Origin: Heloderma charlesbogerti
Lineage: Eukaryota; Chordata; Lepidosauria; Squamata; Helodermatidae
DNA: 64,000 nt
NCBI GenBank assembly: GCA_026122225.1
Contig: JANEZZ010002702.1
Span: 310,001 to 374,000, forward strand
Direction of reading: 5' to 3'
Shown: positions 1-11,900 of the stretch, one piece after another
Layout of the letters: each line of letters begins with the position of its first letter
How positions within the stretch are numbered: position 1 is the first letter of the stretch
The notes under the pieces: model-generated
The model's input: only the letters and a program-made list of their open reading frames with translations
The model's database searches: none
What the model was told of the DNA's origin: nothing
Program-made: the position numbers and the translations under genes

Positions 1-249
1 TCAGTCCTCATTGAGCCCCCCACCCCTTACAGATTCTTTTCTTTAAAGTTTTTGTACAGCTACCAACCTTGCGGTTCCCCAAGCCTGTTGATAGCTCCCA
101 TAGATGGTCCTGTCGCTATTATTTGTTTATTTATTTTAAGTATGTTAATGCTGCCTTTCTATAAAAACTGCCAAGGCAGTGTCTAACATATCAAAACAAT
201 ATGAACAACACCATAAGGATTAGAACTGCTGTAAAAACCTCATTAAAAC
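1..249. repeat. Old repeat into which hAT-1 inserted
   Basis: This AT-rich sequence continues after hAT-1 at 7469 and resembles the minus-strand tail of a LINE or SINE (a TTTATTTATTT tract followed by a GCTGCCTTTCTATAAA-like block). Bases 242-249 (ATTAAAAC) are the left copy of the hAT-1 target duplication. No coding potential is seen. The repeat family is not identified. Confidence 0.4.
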
Positions 250-824
250 TAGGGCTGTGCACCTCTTTCATTTGAATCCCAAATAATGAAGCAAAGTGGG
301 CTGCTTCAGAGGTGCCTCGGGGTGATCCGAAGTGGATCAGACCAGCACCAATGCGCCCTGAAGTGAAGCAGCTCATCACCGATGCGCTTCGGTGTCCCTC
401 AGAGCTTCGGAGCTACTGAAGCCATTCCCAGACAGCCTGTCTCTCAATGTATCTCAATGTAATGCGAAAGATAGCAGGGTAGGGGGGAGAACAGAGGGGG
501 GAAGGGGAGAGGAGAGGGAGGAGGGAGGGGGGAAATGGTGAGCCTTGGTGAATGGCGACTCTAGTTGACAAATTAGGACTGAACTTAACCCTGCAGTCTC
601 CATTGAGTGACAGTGGTGGTGGTGGTGAATACTGCATATACTGGAGAGATGAGCCTGCTTTCATTTCATTGTGTGTGAGAGAGTGCTGGTTAGAGTTGCA
701 GGTGGTGGTTTACTTGTTAGAGAGAGCTGGCTAGATCTGTGGTGTGTGTGTGTGTGTTTTGTTTGTATTGCAGCTTTGTCTTTCATCTTCCTTCCCAATT
801 CAACTATTCCCTTTCTTTCTTTTG

Positions 825-1070
825 TAGATTATTTATTTAAAAAACCAAACATTTAAAAAGTACTTAGTTTGAGTTTCCTCCTTTTCTTGCCTGGTTCTTT
901 GGCTCCTCCCCGCCCCCTTTCTCTAATAGTTTTTACCTTTCATTCTTTTCTTGATTGTTTATTTAAAAAACAAATAAACAAAAAATTAAAAGTACTTTAG
1001 TTTTCCTTCTCTTGCCTTGTTCTTCAGCTCCCCCACACACACCTTTCTCAATTCTCAACCATTAGTTTTC
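825..1070 (+). repeat. Subterminal tandem repeat of hAT-1, about 120-bp unit
   Basis: Two diverged copies lie in tandem, about 825-945 and 951-1070. Both run from a TTTATTTAAAAAAC block through AAAGTACTT, a CT-rich stretch with CTTGCCT and TTCT-GCTCC, to TAGTTTT. A further partial copy (CTTGTTCTTGGCTCACC onward) follows the CR1 at about 5798-5835, so the CR1 appears to have landed inside this array. Confidence 0.6.
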
Positions 1071-1531
1071 CAGTCTGTTTCCCGCCTCCCAGCTGAGCAG
1101 AGCAGAGCAGAGCAGAGCAAGCTGCTCCAGCTGGTCCAGGGACTACAGAAGCAGGCAAGCTCCCAGAGAGCGAGCGAACAGGGGGAGCAAACAGGAGTTG
1201 GCCAGGGGAGTTGCAGTGGTTGAAGAGACAAAGGAGACAGAGGCTAAGAGGTAAGTGGGCTTCAGGAAGCCCAGGGGGCTGCCCTTTATCCTTCTGATTG
1301 GCTGTGAGCTCACCAGGTGCTTCTGAGAGCTCCAACTGAATTGGAGGGGTGTGGCCTGAGTACTCCCAGCAGCTGACTGGGCGGGAAGCTTCAGTCTGTT
1401 TCCCGCCTCCCAGCTGAGCAGAGCAGAGCAGAGCAGAGCAAGCTGCTCCAGCTGGTCCAGGGACTACAGAAGCAGGCAAGCTCCCAGAGAGCGAGCGAAC
1501 AGGGGGAGCAAACAGGAGTTGGCCAGGGGAG
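1071..1531 (+). repeat. Perfect 140-bp direct repeat separated by 181 bp
   Basis: Bases 1071-1210 are repeated without a mismatch at 1392-1531, an offset of 321 bp. Each copy begins CAGTCTGTTTCCCGCC, contains a short GAGCA tandem, and ends GCCAGGGGAG. The block lies just upstream of the CR1 ORF1. It may be a doubled 5' UTR or promoter unit of the CR1, or part of hAT-1; the sequence alone does not decide. The absence of any mismatch implies a recent duplication or conversion. Confidence 0.85.
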
Positions 1532-1715
1532 GTCAAGGGGGAGGCCCCTAACATTTTATTTTTTATTTTTTTAACTAACATTTTCCATGTATTTGTCTTG
1601 TAACACACACTTTCACACCAGTGGGACTCTGCTTTTAACCTCTACTGAGTAGAGGAGCAGGCACAGGCTAGTCTAGAACAATCACAAAGCTAGACACAAA
1701 AAGGGAAAAGAGGCT

Positions 1716-2742
1716 ATGGAAGGACAAGACTCTCCAGTGGTGGTGATCTGCAAGATGTGTGCAATGTTTGTTTTCTTGCCTGAGAACAACATGGCCTACA
1801 CCTGCAACAAGTGCAAGTTGATCACGCTGCTGGAGGAAAAAGTAAGTGGACTGGAGCGGCGACTGTCGACCCTCCGGGGAATAAGAGAACACGAAGAGTT
1901 CTTGGACAGAATGGGGGAACTACAGCAGCAAAGGGAAGACCAGAAGCTTGAAGAGCAACAGCAAGATGAGGCAGAAGTGGGAAATGCCGAGGAAAAGAAA
2001 AATGGAGTAGAGGATACTCCTTGGAAAAGGGTGACAGTTAGGAGAAGAACTAGACGCCACTCTGCACCAGTGGAAGCAGTGGAGCTGTGGAACCGATTCC
2101 AGGTACTTGCGGATGAGACTGGAGGACAGCCTGCAGAGGAAGAATCACAGGGGAACCTGCATGAGAGTGAGCAAGAGGCTGACGGTCAGTCAAACAGAGG
2201 CGGTGAAGCCCAGGCCTACAAGAAGAAGAAGAGAAGAGTGGTAGTAGTGGGAGACTCCTTGCTGCGTGGGATCGAGACCCAAGTATGTTGCGAAGACCTG
2301 TGGACTCGCCAGGTATGTTGTCTCCCAGGAGGACCGATTAGAGACGTGACTGAAAGGTTGCCTGCACTCATAAAGCACACTGACAGGTATCCCTTTCTTC
2401 TCATCCATGTGGGAACAAATGATACCGCCAAGCGGAGCTACGAAGAGATCATGTCAGACTTTGAAGCTTTGGGAAGGAAACTCAAGAACTTTGGGGCCCA
2501 GATAGTTTTCTCATCCATCCTTCCAGTAGTTAGAAGAGGGATAGAAAGGGAACGAAAAATACGCCGAGGGGAATGACTGGCTACGAAGGTGGTGCCGACG
2601 AGAGAGATTTGGATTCTGGGTCCACGGGCTATACTTCCTGGAAGATGGGCTGTTGGCTAGGGACGGGTTGCACCTCACAAAGTCTGGGAAGACTGTGTTT
2701 GGCCACAGCATGAAGAACTTCATCAGGAGGGCTTTAAACTGA
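1716..2742 (+). pseudogene. CR1 ORF1 (zinc-knuckle plus SGNH esterase), frameshifted
   Basis: The reading frame opens at the ATG at 1716 (MEGQDSPVV) and runs to a TGA at 2574-2576. The N-terminus has paired cysteines (CKMCAMF, CNKCKL), as in the zinc-binding head of CR1 ORF1, followed by a glutamine- and glutamate-rich coiled-coil-like stretch. The second half is an SGNH-hydrolase-type esterase: block I GDSLLRG and block III HVGTNDT are readable. A single-base frameshift near 2567-2573 (an extra G in a G run) moves the last 57 codons into another frame. That frame contains the block V motif RDGLHLT and ends at a TGA at 2740-2742. In CR1 elements ORF1 is an RNA-binding or chaperone-like partner of ORF2; that role is from family knowledge. 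The esterase motif order is seen directly. Confidence 0.88.
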
Positions 2743-2765
2743 ATCCTACGGGGAAGGGAGATGTA

Positions 2766-5606
2766 ATGTTGGGGGTAACAATGGACATAGGCGCATGCAC
2801 TGCAACGGAGAGAACAGCTCTGATAGCACCCAATAATAGTCTTCAGACACATGAAGGAAGAAAGCCAGACTATGAAGCACATGGTCTTCGATGTCTATAT
2901 ACTAATGCCCAGAGTATGGGAAACAAACAGAACGAACTTGAACTCTTAATACAAGAGGGAAATTATGACCTGATAGGTATAACTGAGACTTGTTGGGATG
3001 ACTCTCATGACTGGAATACAGCAATTGAAGGATATAACTTGTTCAAAAAGAACAGGAGGAACAGAAAGCGAGGTGGGGTTGCACTGTATGTGAAAAATAC
3101 ATATCTCTGCACAGAAATACAGGAGGAGGAGCTTGGTAGCCCCATTGAGAGCATCTGGGTTGAAATAAATGGAGCAAAGAATAAAAGGAACCTGGTGGTC
3201 AGAGTCTACTACCGGCCACCCAATCAAGGAGAAGACAAGGATGAAACTTTTGAAAAGCAAATAGCCAATGTTTTAAGGAAGCACGATGTAGTAGTAATGG
3301 GGGACTTCAATTTCCCCGATAGTTGTTGGGAGACAAATTCTGCAAAACATGGCCCCTCCAGGAAATTCCTGACTTGTGTGGCGGATAACTTCCTCCTACA
3401 GAAAGTAGAGGAAGGAACTAGAGGATCGGCTATCCTTGACTTGATCCTAACCAACAGAGATGACTTAGTGGATCAAGTAGCTGTTACAGGAACTCTGGGG
3501 GAAAGCGACCATGTTGTACTTGAGTTCTTGGTTCTAAGGGAAGCAAAACCCTGGATTTTAGGAAAGCTGATTTTAATAAACTCAGAACAATGATCAGTAA
3601 GGTCCCATGGCAAGCGACGCTAACGAGAACAGGAGTCCAAGATGGGTGGGAGCTTTTAAAAATGGAAATTCTCAAGGCACAATCACAAACAATTCCAACA
3701 AGAAGAAAAGGTGGAAGACAACAGAAGAAGCCAATGTGGCTTCACAAAAAGCTTAGGGATGACCTGAAAACAAAAAAGAACACATATAGGAAGTGGAAAG
3801 AAGGCCAAGTAACAAAGGAAGAGTACAGGCAGATAGCACAGAATGGCAGGGATGGCGTCAGGAAGGCTAAAGCTGAGAATGAGCTGAGGTTAGCAAGGGA
3901 TGCTAAAAACAACAAAAAGGCTTTCTTTAGCTATGTGCATAGTAAAAGGCAGAGGAAAGAAATGGTGGTTCAGCTATTAAATAAGGATGGCAAAACGATA
4001 ACAGATGACAAAGAAAAGGCAGAGGTACTCAATTCCTACTTTGGCTCAGTCTTCTCCCCAAAGAGGGTCTATGACCCCCCTGGCAAAGGCGAAGTACAGG
4101 CTGAAGGGGCAGGATTGCAGCTTGAGATCGATAGGCATATGGTCAAGGAACACGTAATTACTTTGAATGAGTTCAAATCTCCAGGGCCAGATGAACTGCA
4201 TCTTAGAGTAATAAAGGAACTGGCAGAAGAACTCTCAGAACCGTTGTCTATTCTCTTTGAGAAATCATGGAGGATGCGGGAAGTGCCAGATGACTGGAGG
4301 AGGGCTAACGTTGTCCCTATCTTCAAAAAGGAGGAACCTGGGAACTACAGACCAGTCAGTCTGACATCAATCCCTGGGAACGTTCTGGAGCAGATGATAA
4401 AGGAATCCATCTGGAAGCACCTTGACAACAATGCCGTGATTACTTGAAGCCAAGAGGGATTTGTCAAAAACAAGTCCTGTCAGACAAATCTGATCTCATT
4501 TTTTGATCAAGTAACCTCCCTTTTAGACCATGGGAATACCTCGACTTCAGCAAAGCTTTCGACAAAGTGCCCCATGATATCCTGATGAGCAAACTAGCTC
4601 CAAGTGGGCTAGATGAAACAACGATCCGGTGGATCCACAGTTGGCTACAGAATCGGACTCAAAGAGTGCTTATCAATGGGACCTTCTCCAACTGGGGAGA
4701 GGTAACGAGTGGGGTACCGCAGGGCTCAGTCCTGGGCCCAGTGCTCTTCAACATTTGTATTAATGACTTGGAGGAGGAGGTGCAGGGAATGCTGATCAGA
4801 TTTGCAGATGACACAAAATTGGGCGGGATAGCTAATACTTTGGAAGACAGAATCAAAATTCAAAGTGATCTGGATAGACTGGAGCGCTGGGCAGAAAACA
4901 ACAGAATGACATTTCATAGGGATAAATGCCAAGTTCTGCACCTAGGAAAAAGAAACCAAATGCACAGTTACAAGATGGGGGATACGTGGCTCAACCACAC
5001 TACAAGCAAGAAGGATCTTGGAATTGTTGTTGATCGCAAGCTGAATATGAGCCAACAATGTGATGTGGCTGCAAAAAAGGCAAATGCTATTTTGTGCTGC
5101 ATTAATAGAAGCATAGCTTCCAAATCCCGGGAAGTGCTAGTTCCCCTCTACTCACCACTGGGTAGGCCTCATCTGGAGTACTGTGTCCAGTTCTTGGCAC
5201 CACACTTTAAGAAGGATGCAGACAAACTGTAAAGGGTTCAGAGGAGGGCAACAAAGATGATCAGGGGACTGGAAACAAAGTTTCCAAAGAAGAGAGACTG
5301 AAAGAACCGGGCATGTTTAGCCTTGAGAAGAGAAGACTGAGGGGAGATATGATAGCACTCTTCAAGTACTTGAAAGGTTGTCACAGAGAAGAAGGCCAGG
5401 ATCTCTTCTTGATCATCCCAGAGTGCAGGACATGGAATAATGGGCTCAAGTGACAGGAAGCCAGATTCCGGCTGAACATCAGGAAAAACGTCCTGACTGT
5501 TCGAGCAATACGACAATGGAACCAATTACCTGGGGAGGTGGTGGGCTCTCCCACACTGGAGGTCTTCAAGACGAGGCTGGACAGCCATTTGTCAGGGATG
5601 CTCTGA
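2766..5606 (+). pseudogene. CR1 ORF2 (APE endonuclease and reverse transcriptase), multiply broken
   Basis: Frame 1 (2766-3593) holds the endonuclease: TNAQSM, the ITETCW glutamate, [26 protein letters not shown] and the terminal GESDHVV. A frameshift near 3540-3600 leads to 3590-4447, with the basic linker and the first RT blocks (FKSPGPDELH, NYRPVSLTS). This ends at a TGA at 4445-4447 that interrupts the block before GFVKNKSCQTN. A 16-bp deletion near 4536, relative to the second copy, shifts the frame again. Bases 4567-5232 carry VPQGSVLGP and the catalytic FADDTKLG (4801-4824), then thumb sequence. A stop at 5230-5232 and a frameshift near 5280 follow, and the C-terminus ends at a TGA at 5604-5606. 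The gene would encode the enzyme for target-primed reverse transcription. Copy 21879-23509 shares the 4445 TGA. Confidence 0.92.
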
Positions 5607-5800
5607 CTTGGATTCCTGCATTGAGCAGGGGGTTGGACTCGATGGCCTTGTAGGCCCTTTCCAACCCTACTACTATTCTATTCTATTCTATTCTATTCTA
5701 TTCTATTCTATTCTATTCTATTCTATTCTATTCTATTCTTACTTTCTCTCTCTCTCTCTCTCCCCCCACCCCTTCCCTTCCCTTCCCTTCCCTTCCCTTG
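5607..5800 (+). repeat. CR1 3' UTR end and adjoining microsatellites
   Basis: After ORF2 comes the conserved CR1 3' tail (GGATTCCTGCATTGAGCAGG, then TAGGCCCTTTCCAACCCTAC). It runs into a pure ATTCT pentamer array at about 5673-5739 of roughly 13 units, which replaces the usual ATTCTATG octamer. A CT array (about 5743-5762) and a CCCTT array (about 5768-5800) follow directly. Confidence 0.85.
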
Positions 5801-6340
5801 TTCTTGGCTCACCTCCACCACCACCCCTTTTGGTATATTTTGATCTATTTTCCTTTCTAATTTTGATCTATTTTCCTTAAAAATATAAAAATAAAATAAA
5901 ACCTCTTTTCTCTTCTATTAGTATTATAGATAGTCACCCCCCCCCCGTTTGCTTGTAGGTAGTTCAGTATTTGCTTTTCTTTTGCTCCTGTGTGTTTGTG
6001 TGTGCATGGGCGTGCAGGTGTGCTTGTGTTGTGGATAAGCAAACAGTGTGTGGAAAAGCACTACACAGACCACATTTCAAAAAACAGTGGGCAAAGCACT
6101 ACACACATTAACATATATTATTTAAATTTTATACTACACTGTGTGGCAAAGCAAGCCCAACATGAGGCATCTTCGGGGCCTTGGCAGGGGCAGAAGTGGG
6201 CGAGGTGCTGGTGGGACCAGCAGTCCCAGTAGCCAAGCTGGGTTGCCCCCAGTCTAGATAGTGCATCTTGGTGTAGGGCAGCAGAGTGTCGAGACCAGTC
6301 GCAGTGCCCAGAGGTCACTGTTTGCAGAAGCTGGTACAGG

Positions 6341-6766
6341 TAGGGATGGCGGAGAATTCCTCCACAGACTCCAATGAGGCCAGATTCTAAAGAATCCCCC
6401 CGAGTCTGTAAGTACTTAAATGTAAATGTAAGTATTTACGTAGCCTATGACAGCAAAGAGCAGGGACGCAAATGGTATCCGCTACACCATTTGCGTCCCT
6501 GCGTTGCCGTGATAGGTTATGTATATATTTACGTAGCCTATCACGGCAACGCAGGGATGCAAATAGTGGCCGCTACAGCAGCTGCCATTTGCGGCCGCAG
6601 CCCAGCAGCGGACAGAGTTCTGGCTGCGGGTGGCCCCTACCGGCGCCTCCGCAGACTTGCCACGGAGCGGAGCCAGCCAGGGAGGATTCTGGGGGGAGGG
6701 ACAGATCACCTCCCCGCCACCACAGATCACTGGAATGGAGCCAGGTAAGTGATCCGCCCACCCCTA
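6341..6766 (-). mobile_element. Hairpin element A (non-autonomous, hAT-type, 426 bp)
   Basis: Begins TAGGGATGGCGGAGAA and ends CCACCCCTA; flanked by the perfect 8-bp duplication GGTACAGG at 6333-6340 and 6767-6774. No ORF of interest. Inside are a perfect 16-bp hairpin (6461-6476 with 6486-6501, stem CAGGGACGCAAATGGT) and the family palindrome around 6502-6550 (GCCGTGATAGGTTATGTA with TTTACGTAGCCTATCACGGC). An AGGTAAGT motif lies at 6743-6750, pointing toward the right end. Orientation is opposite to copies B, C and E. It interrupts the residual transposase coding of hAT-1. Confidence 0.92.
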
Positions 6767-6849
6767 GGTACAGGCGGCAGCAGTAGCACTCTTACAAAAG
6801 AAGCAGCATTGCCTTCTGTAGTGGAAGAGGGGAGCCCATCGTTGCTGTC

Positions 6850-7000
6850 AGTTCAAGTTAATGTGCCTGCCTGGCAGAGTTGCTGTGTCTTCCTGCCTCT
6901 GTCAGACAAGACAACTGTCATTGTTCTTAGTTCAAGTCAATGTGCCTACCTGGCAGGGTTGCTGTGTTTGCTTCCTGCCTCTGTCAGACAAGACAACTGA
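6850..7000 (+). repeat. Tandem duplication of a 79-bp unit inside hAT-1
   Basis: AGTTCAAGTTAATGTGCCTG starts at 6850 and its near copy at 6929; both units run through CTGCCTCTGTCAGACAAGAC to ACAACTG. They differ by a few substitutions and a small insertion. The block lies where the transposase catalytic region should be, at the deletion junction of hAT-1. Confidence 0.8.
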
Positions 7001-7785
7001 GAGCCTGAGGTCATCGACTGTGATTCTGAATAGGAAAGTACTAGGGGAAAGGGGTCATTTGCACTTCAAAGAAACCTACAGCAGGGATTAGGCATAGTTA
7101 CCTCCTCACCAAACACCTCTAATCATTCCTTTATGCCGTTTGGTTTGAGTTTGTGAGAACAGCACATTTTATCTACGCCTAGCACAAAAACTACAGGGCC
7201 AAACTGTCTGAAAGTTGGCAAGTGGGATCTCCTCCATGGGGGCTGCCAGGTCTCCAAAGTTCATGTATTTATCATCAAAACTGAAAAAGTTATGGCCATT
7301 TTTGTTTTCCAACACAAGTCAATGGGAAAACGTCAACTCCAAAGATTTGGATATCCAAATCTTGCTTCGGATTGGAATCCGAAGTAAAGCAGATGGGGTC
7401 TGAATCAGTCTGAAGCAAAGCAGGGCTGCTTCAGAAGGTCCAAAGCGTGGGGTCTGTGCACGGCCCTAATTAAAACATTAAAAACAACAATTAAAACAAT
7501 GAAAAGGCAATGTTAAAAATATGTATCTTCTGACACCATTTCTAACAGCAAAGAGAGTGGGGACCAGTCATAAAGACTGGCAGTTGGAGAACTGAGTTTG
7601 CTAGTGATTTCTATCCCCTCTTTCTACAAAGTATTCAAGGTGGCTTATATGTTTAATTTTTTCCCCCTCTTGCATGTCCATCTCCCCAAAACACAACCTG
7701 GCTTGCTCTGATAAAGGAATGCTTTGTTATTGTGCAACTGGCTGTGGCACCCTCCTGAGAAGTCCCTCTATCACTCAGTTAGCTG

Positions 7786-8134
7786 ATTTGCATGGTCAAG
7801 CAGCCCACCATCACTTATTTAGGCCACAGTGGGCTGTGGCACGTGCAGATGGCCATTTTGAATATTCAAGCCATGACCATGGCTTGTCATGTCATGCAAA
7901 CCCAGCAAAGGTGGGTTGTTACCATGGTTAGGAAACCACCCACAACCCTTAAACAGCCCATGGGTTCTGGGTGGTTTGTTAACTAAATCAGTAACCTACC
8001 CTCACCAGATTTGGACGACACAACAAGCTGTGGTTTCAGCTTGAATATTCAAAAGCCACCCAGCATTCACTGGCACATATCACAATCCACCATGGCTTAA
8101 ATAAGCCTCAGTAGTCTGTGGTGATCATGCAAAC
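7786..8134. repeat. Palindromic MITE with imperfect arms of about 90-100 bp
   Basis: The left arm begins GATTTGCATGGTCAAGC and runs to TTTTGAATATTCAAGCC. The right arm, read as reverse complement, begins GTTTGCATGATCACCAC and also reaches TTTTGAATATTCAAGC. Between the arms is about 150 bp of CCATGG-rich sequence. No coding capacity, so a non-autonomous DNA transposon is likely. The superfamily is not determined. Confidence 0.65.
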
Positions 8135-8254
8135 CTGGTCAGTATTTTAAGACCAATTGTCTTTACTCTTGCCACTACTTGTTTTAAAATCTTAACAGTT
8201 TCAAGTTAGGAAAGACCTGAAATTAAAAGAACTAATATCAGAATGCCATTTATA

Positions 8255-8910
8255 TACATCTTTAGTGTGACCACATTTAGAACATTTTTTGGATGTTCCA
8301 TCTCAAAAAGGCTATTATGGAGCTTAAAAAGATACAGAAAAGGGCAACCAAAATGGTTGAGGGGTTAGAGTACCTTCCCTGTGTGGGAAATATAGAGATG
8401 CTTGTGGGGATTTTGGTTTAGAAAAGAGAAAAGTGGAGGTGATTAAAAGCGATTAAAAATTACGGACAGTGTGGAGATAGTGGATAGGGAGGGGGTGGGG
8501 TTGTCCTCTCATCACACAGCAACTCAAGGTCACCCAATTGGCAATAGGTTGAGGACTGACAAGAGCAAGTACTTCTTCATGCAATGCATAATTAACTTAT
8601 GCAATTCATTGCCACAAGTTCTGTTGACAGCTAGCTACTACTAGCTTAGAAGGCATTAATGAAAAAGGATTTTAAAAATTCATGGAGAATACGTCAACAG
8701 TTTATTAGCTAAATGTAACCTCTATGTACACAGGCAGTATATCTCTGACTACCAGGTACTGGAAGCTAACAACAGGGAGTAGTCAGCACCTTTATGCTCT
8801 ACCTGTGAGCTTTCAAAGGCATTTGGCTGGCCACTGCTAGAAACAGAATGCTGTCTAGGTGGGTACTGATCTGATCCAGCAGGGGAATTCCTATGTCTCA
8901 CCTATTGGAC
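8255..8910 (+). mobile_element. L3/CR1-group LINE 3' end, decayed
   Basis: The translation gives the C-terminal pattern of this LINE group: GTACTTCTTCATGCAATGCA followed by a CAATTCATTGCCACAAG block, then the 3' UTR with GGCCACTGCTAGAAACAGAATG and a GATCTGATCCAGCAGGG end. A related copy lies at 25560-25930. Both are too decayed to code. Confidence 0.65.
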
Positions 8911-11900
8911 AGTGCCTGTGGCACCATAGATAACAACACAGAATCCCGTGCTCCCTGGTCCGCTCCCTGGTCCCCACCTGTGGAACACACACACACACCT
9001 TGTTTATATATTGTTAAATGCTTTGGCTTCTGACTTCATAGATAACAAGATAGATGTTAAAATTTTAAATTGGCAGTGAGAATCAAGGAAATGTTTCTTA
9101 GAGCAATGTAAGATGGAGAAAATTCTTAGAAAGGTAACATATGTAATGTAATGGATATTACATTTGCGAGGAAGTTTTAAAATAGTATTCAGAGTATATG
9201 TATTATCCCAAGCTCAGGCTGTATGGTGCTGGAGTCTTCAGTTGGCATATCCACCAGAAGTTTGCTCTTACTAATCATATCTCAGGACTTCATGCAGATT
9301 GTTGCTGTTTTGGTTAAAGCTGTGGTTGTTGTTCCCAAGTGAGTGCAAAGATCAGTACTTGTTTTCCAATTATGCTTATTGTGGCATGCAGGTTATTTGC
9401 ATTCTATTATTTCCATATGTCAGTTTAAAAAAGTGTGGCTATGTGTGAAAATTTATCTGCCTTAAATGGCCCATGTAGCTTTTAAAGTGTGAGGACAGCA
9501 CAGAACTACTCCCTCATCTGCAGCAATGATGTTGCTGTCATTCAATTCAATAATATTTTCTCATTTATTTATTTATTTTTCCCTTTCAAACATATACATT
9601 TCTCTCTCCAGCACTAGAACACATATCTCTTGGGCTTTGAGGGGTTTTCTTGTTGTTTACAAAGCAAGCAGGATATTTCTCCTTTATGTTGCAAGGCATC
9701 TCCCTCTCCCGTGCACACACTTTATGTTTCTTTAATGATCACACTATTCCTGCCAGGATCACAGCTAGAGCTGGTGTTGCAGTTAAGATGTGTGGGGTGT
9801 GTATGTGTGTTGGGGGGGGGAGAGATGGTCAGTGTATGAACAGTGCTCGTTAAAGCTTTTCTTCAGGTCCCATCTGGGAAAATGAAAAGATGCTAGGCAA
9901 TGCTATAAAATCCCATAAATAAATAAATAAATAAATAAATAGCATCCTAACCATACTGAGAACTCAATAAAACAATCACTTCAAATATGAGGCGATATAA
10001 ATCTTATGCCTGCACAGGTAACCCACTCAATTGCTTTTATTATCGCTCAGCCTAGCTCTATTTATTACAGTCTGTGGCCTGTGTGAAGGATGTTGCGCAG
10101 AGGGTGGTCTCCCTATGCAATCCTATCCCCTCGAGAGGCAACAATCAGCCCATACAGAGGTGGATTCCACGGGGAGGGGGGAGGGGACCTTGACAAGCCC
10201 ATTTGTCTGCATGAAAACCAATCAATAACTTTGTAACAAGAGCTCTTGTTGCTGGGAAATGGACAACATGATAGTCTGATACTGGTGGAGCCTGGAGGGG
10301 ATTCTCTGCTGGGAAGCATGGCAGAGAAAGGAACATAAGCCTTGTGCTCACAAGAATAGGAGAACAGTACCTGCATTTGTCCTGTGTGGAAGCAGAAGGA
10401 ATAGTGGTATGTGCTGTGGAAAATATATGCAGCACTGAAAATACAAGCACATATATAAGATCTGCATTTCACATTTTAAACAGTTCCCATTTCAAGTTTG
10501 GTTTTAGCAGAAGTTGGGAAATATATGAAATGCCAGCATTTTTTAAAGACATGTTGTGCCATGCACCCCTGTGCCTTCTGTCATGGCTCAGACTGTCCCA
10601 TTGCTTTTTTTGAAATCAGACAGCAACACAGGCTACCCCGGCGTGTGGTTGGATACATACAAGTGCTCCCTTGCTATCTCCCCCCACCTCCCTTCAGGTG
10701 ACCATGGTGTGTTCAGGATATGGTTTCATGATATTCATGATATGATATCATGATATTTCATGATATTAACTTTTGTAAACTGCCCAGACAGCTTTGGCTA
10801 TGGGGCGGTTTAGAAATGTAATAAATAATAATGATATTTTTAGCTGAGCCTTATTCTCACCAAACTACTTATTCGGCAGAGTTATTGTGTAGTTGAGATT
10901 CAGCTGTTGCACAAGATCTAGACATCCTTCGTGAAAACAGTCCTCCTTTTGTGGACAAACGACATTTTCCCAGTATTTTGTCTCTGGGAAATGCAGTTTC
11001 TCCCAGCTAGTGCATCAGTTGTGATGATGAGAGCTGCATGGAGGGGATGTGGTTGCGCAAGAGTTACAGGAATCTATTGTCTAGAACCTGTGCTATCATT
11101 GCTGGTGTACAACACAACAACTATTCTCCCATGCCTGCCTCATTTTGTGTGCTTTCTTTAAAAGTTAGATTTTATTTTATTTTTATGTTCCCTCATATCC
11201 ACCCCTCAAAAAATCATTATAGAGACTGAATGCTTCCCTGCTGCACCCATAAAGCGCAGGAGCACTCATCTTGATTTTTAAACCATTGGTTAACACCACC
11301 AAAGCTTCCCTCACTGTCTTCAGCAATGTTCACTTTGTGAAACTTTTCATTTCTTTCTTTTTGAATTATTTTAAGGCTGTGCACTCCCTCCCATTTCCGT
11401 GCTGCATTGTACATTTCCCACGACTGGTTTTTTTTTTTTTTTAAAGCAGGGAAACAACTATGGTTGTACCCCCACAGAAAGGTACCCCTCGTCCCCACCT
11501 TAGTTTCATTAGGCTGAAATTACTGGTACAGGATTGAGACCAGCACAAATATAGTACCAAGAAGATATGTGTTTTGTATTGTCTGGAAAGGTTGCATGAC
11601 ATCCGCACTTCACTCAGTCTTGAATCATCCAGAGGCAGGTGATACCAGTCATTAGGGGTTCCAGAGATTGTTTTTCTAATTCAGATAGAAAGACAACACA
11701 TCTTTGTTTCCCAGGCCTTCGGTTCAAGACTGTAGCAAACCACCTTATATTTTTGTCACTCTCTCTTTAATCTATTGTCATAGTAGATAAGAAAGAAAGG
11801 CCAGGCCTAGTCCATCTGGTCTTAGGAGTACATGTGTTTTGAGGTACACATTCTCCAAACCCAATTCCAGCTTTTGGAATCCTTTAAGCAGAAGGAGTAA

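Larger units (their letters stand above)
1532..5740 (+). mobile_element. CR1-type LINE, near full length (CR1-A)
   Basis: This non-LTR retrotransposon carries ORF1 (zinc-finger-like and esterase domains), ORF2 (endonuclease and reverse transcriptase) and a 3' UTR ending in an expanded ATTCT array. The 5' boundary is uncertain: it could begin at 1071 if the 140-bp repeats are its 5' UTR. Both ORFs are broken by frameshifts, stops and a 16-bp deletion near 4536 (relative to the second copy), so the element is dead. It is closely similar to the truncated copy at 21879-23509 from base 4076 onward. Confidence 0.9.
250..7468 (+). mobile_element. hAT-1: hAT DNA transposon, internally decayed, with nested insertions
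   Basis: The element starts TAGGGCTGTGCAC at 250 and ends with the near complement at 7456-7468 (GTGCACGGCCCTA). It is flanked by a perfect 8-bp direct repeat ATTAAAAC at 242-249 and 7469-7476, the duplication length of hAT elements. Its 5' half (250-1070 and about 5800-6340) and 3' end (about 7000-7468) match, in opposite orientation, the right edge of the window and 56743-57413, where a second copy lies. Bases 6170-6340 and 6775-6840 correspond to the transposase 5' region of that copy (about 63350-63620, minus strand). The catalytic part of the transposase is missing here, so this is a deletion derivative. Later insertions are a CR1 LINE (about 1532-5740) and hairpin element A (6341-6766). 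Confidence 0.9.

Noticed and set aside
1048..1608. A 186-codon minus-strand frame with an internal peptide repeat.
   Set aside because: It is produced by the two identical 140-bp DNA repeats being multiples of three apart (321 bp); no known domain.
5673..5800. Treating the ATTCT, CT and CCCTT arrays as a centromeric or telomeric satellite.
   Set aside because: Short, directly after a CR1 3' end, and explained as microsatellite growth from the CR1 tail.
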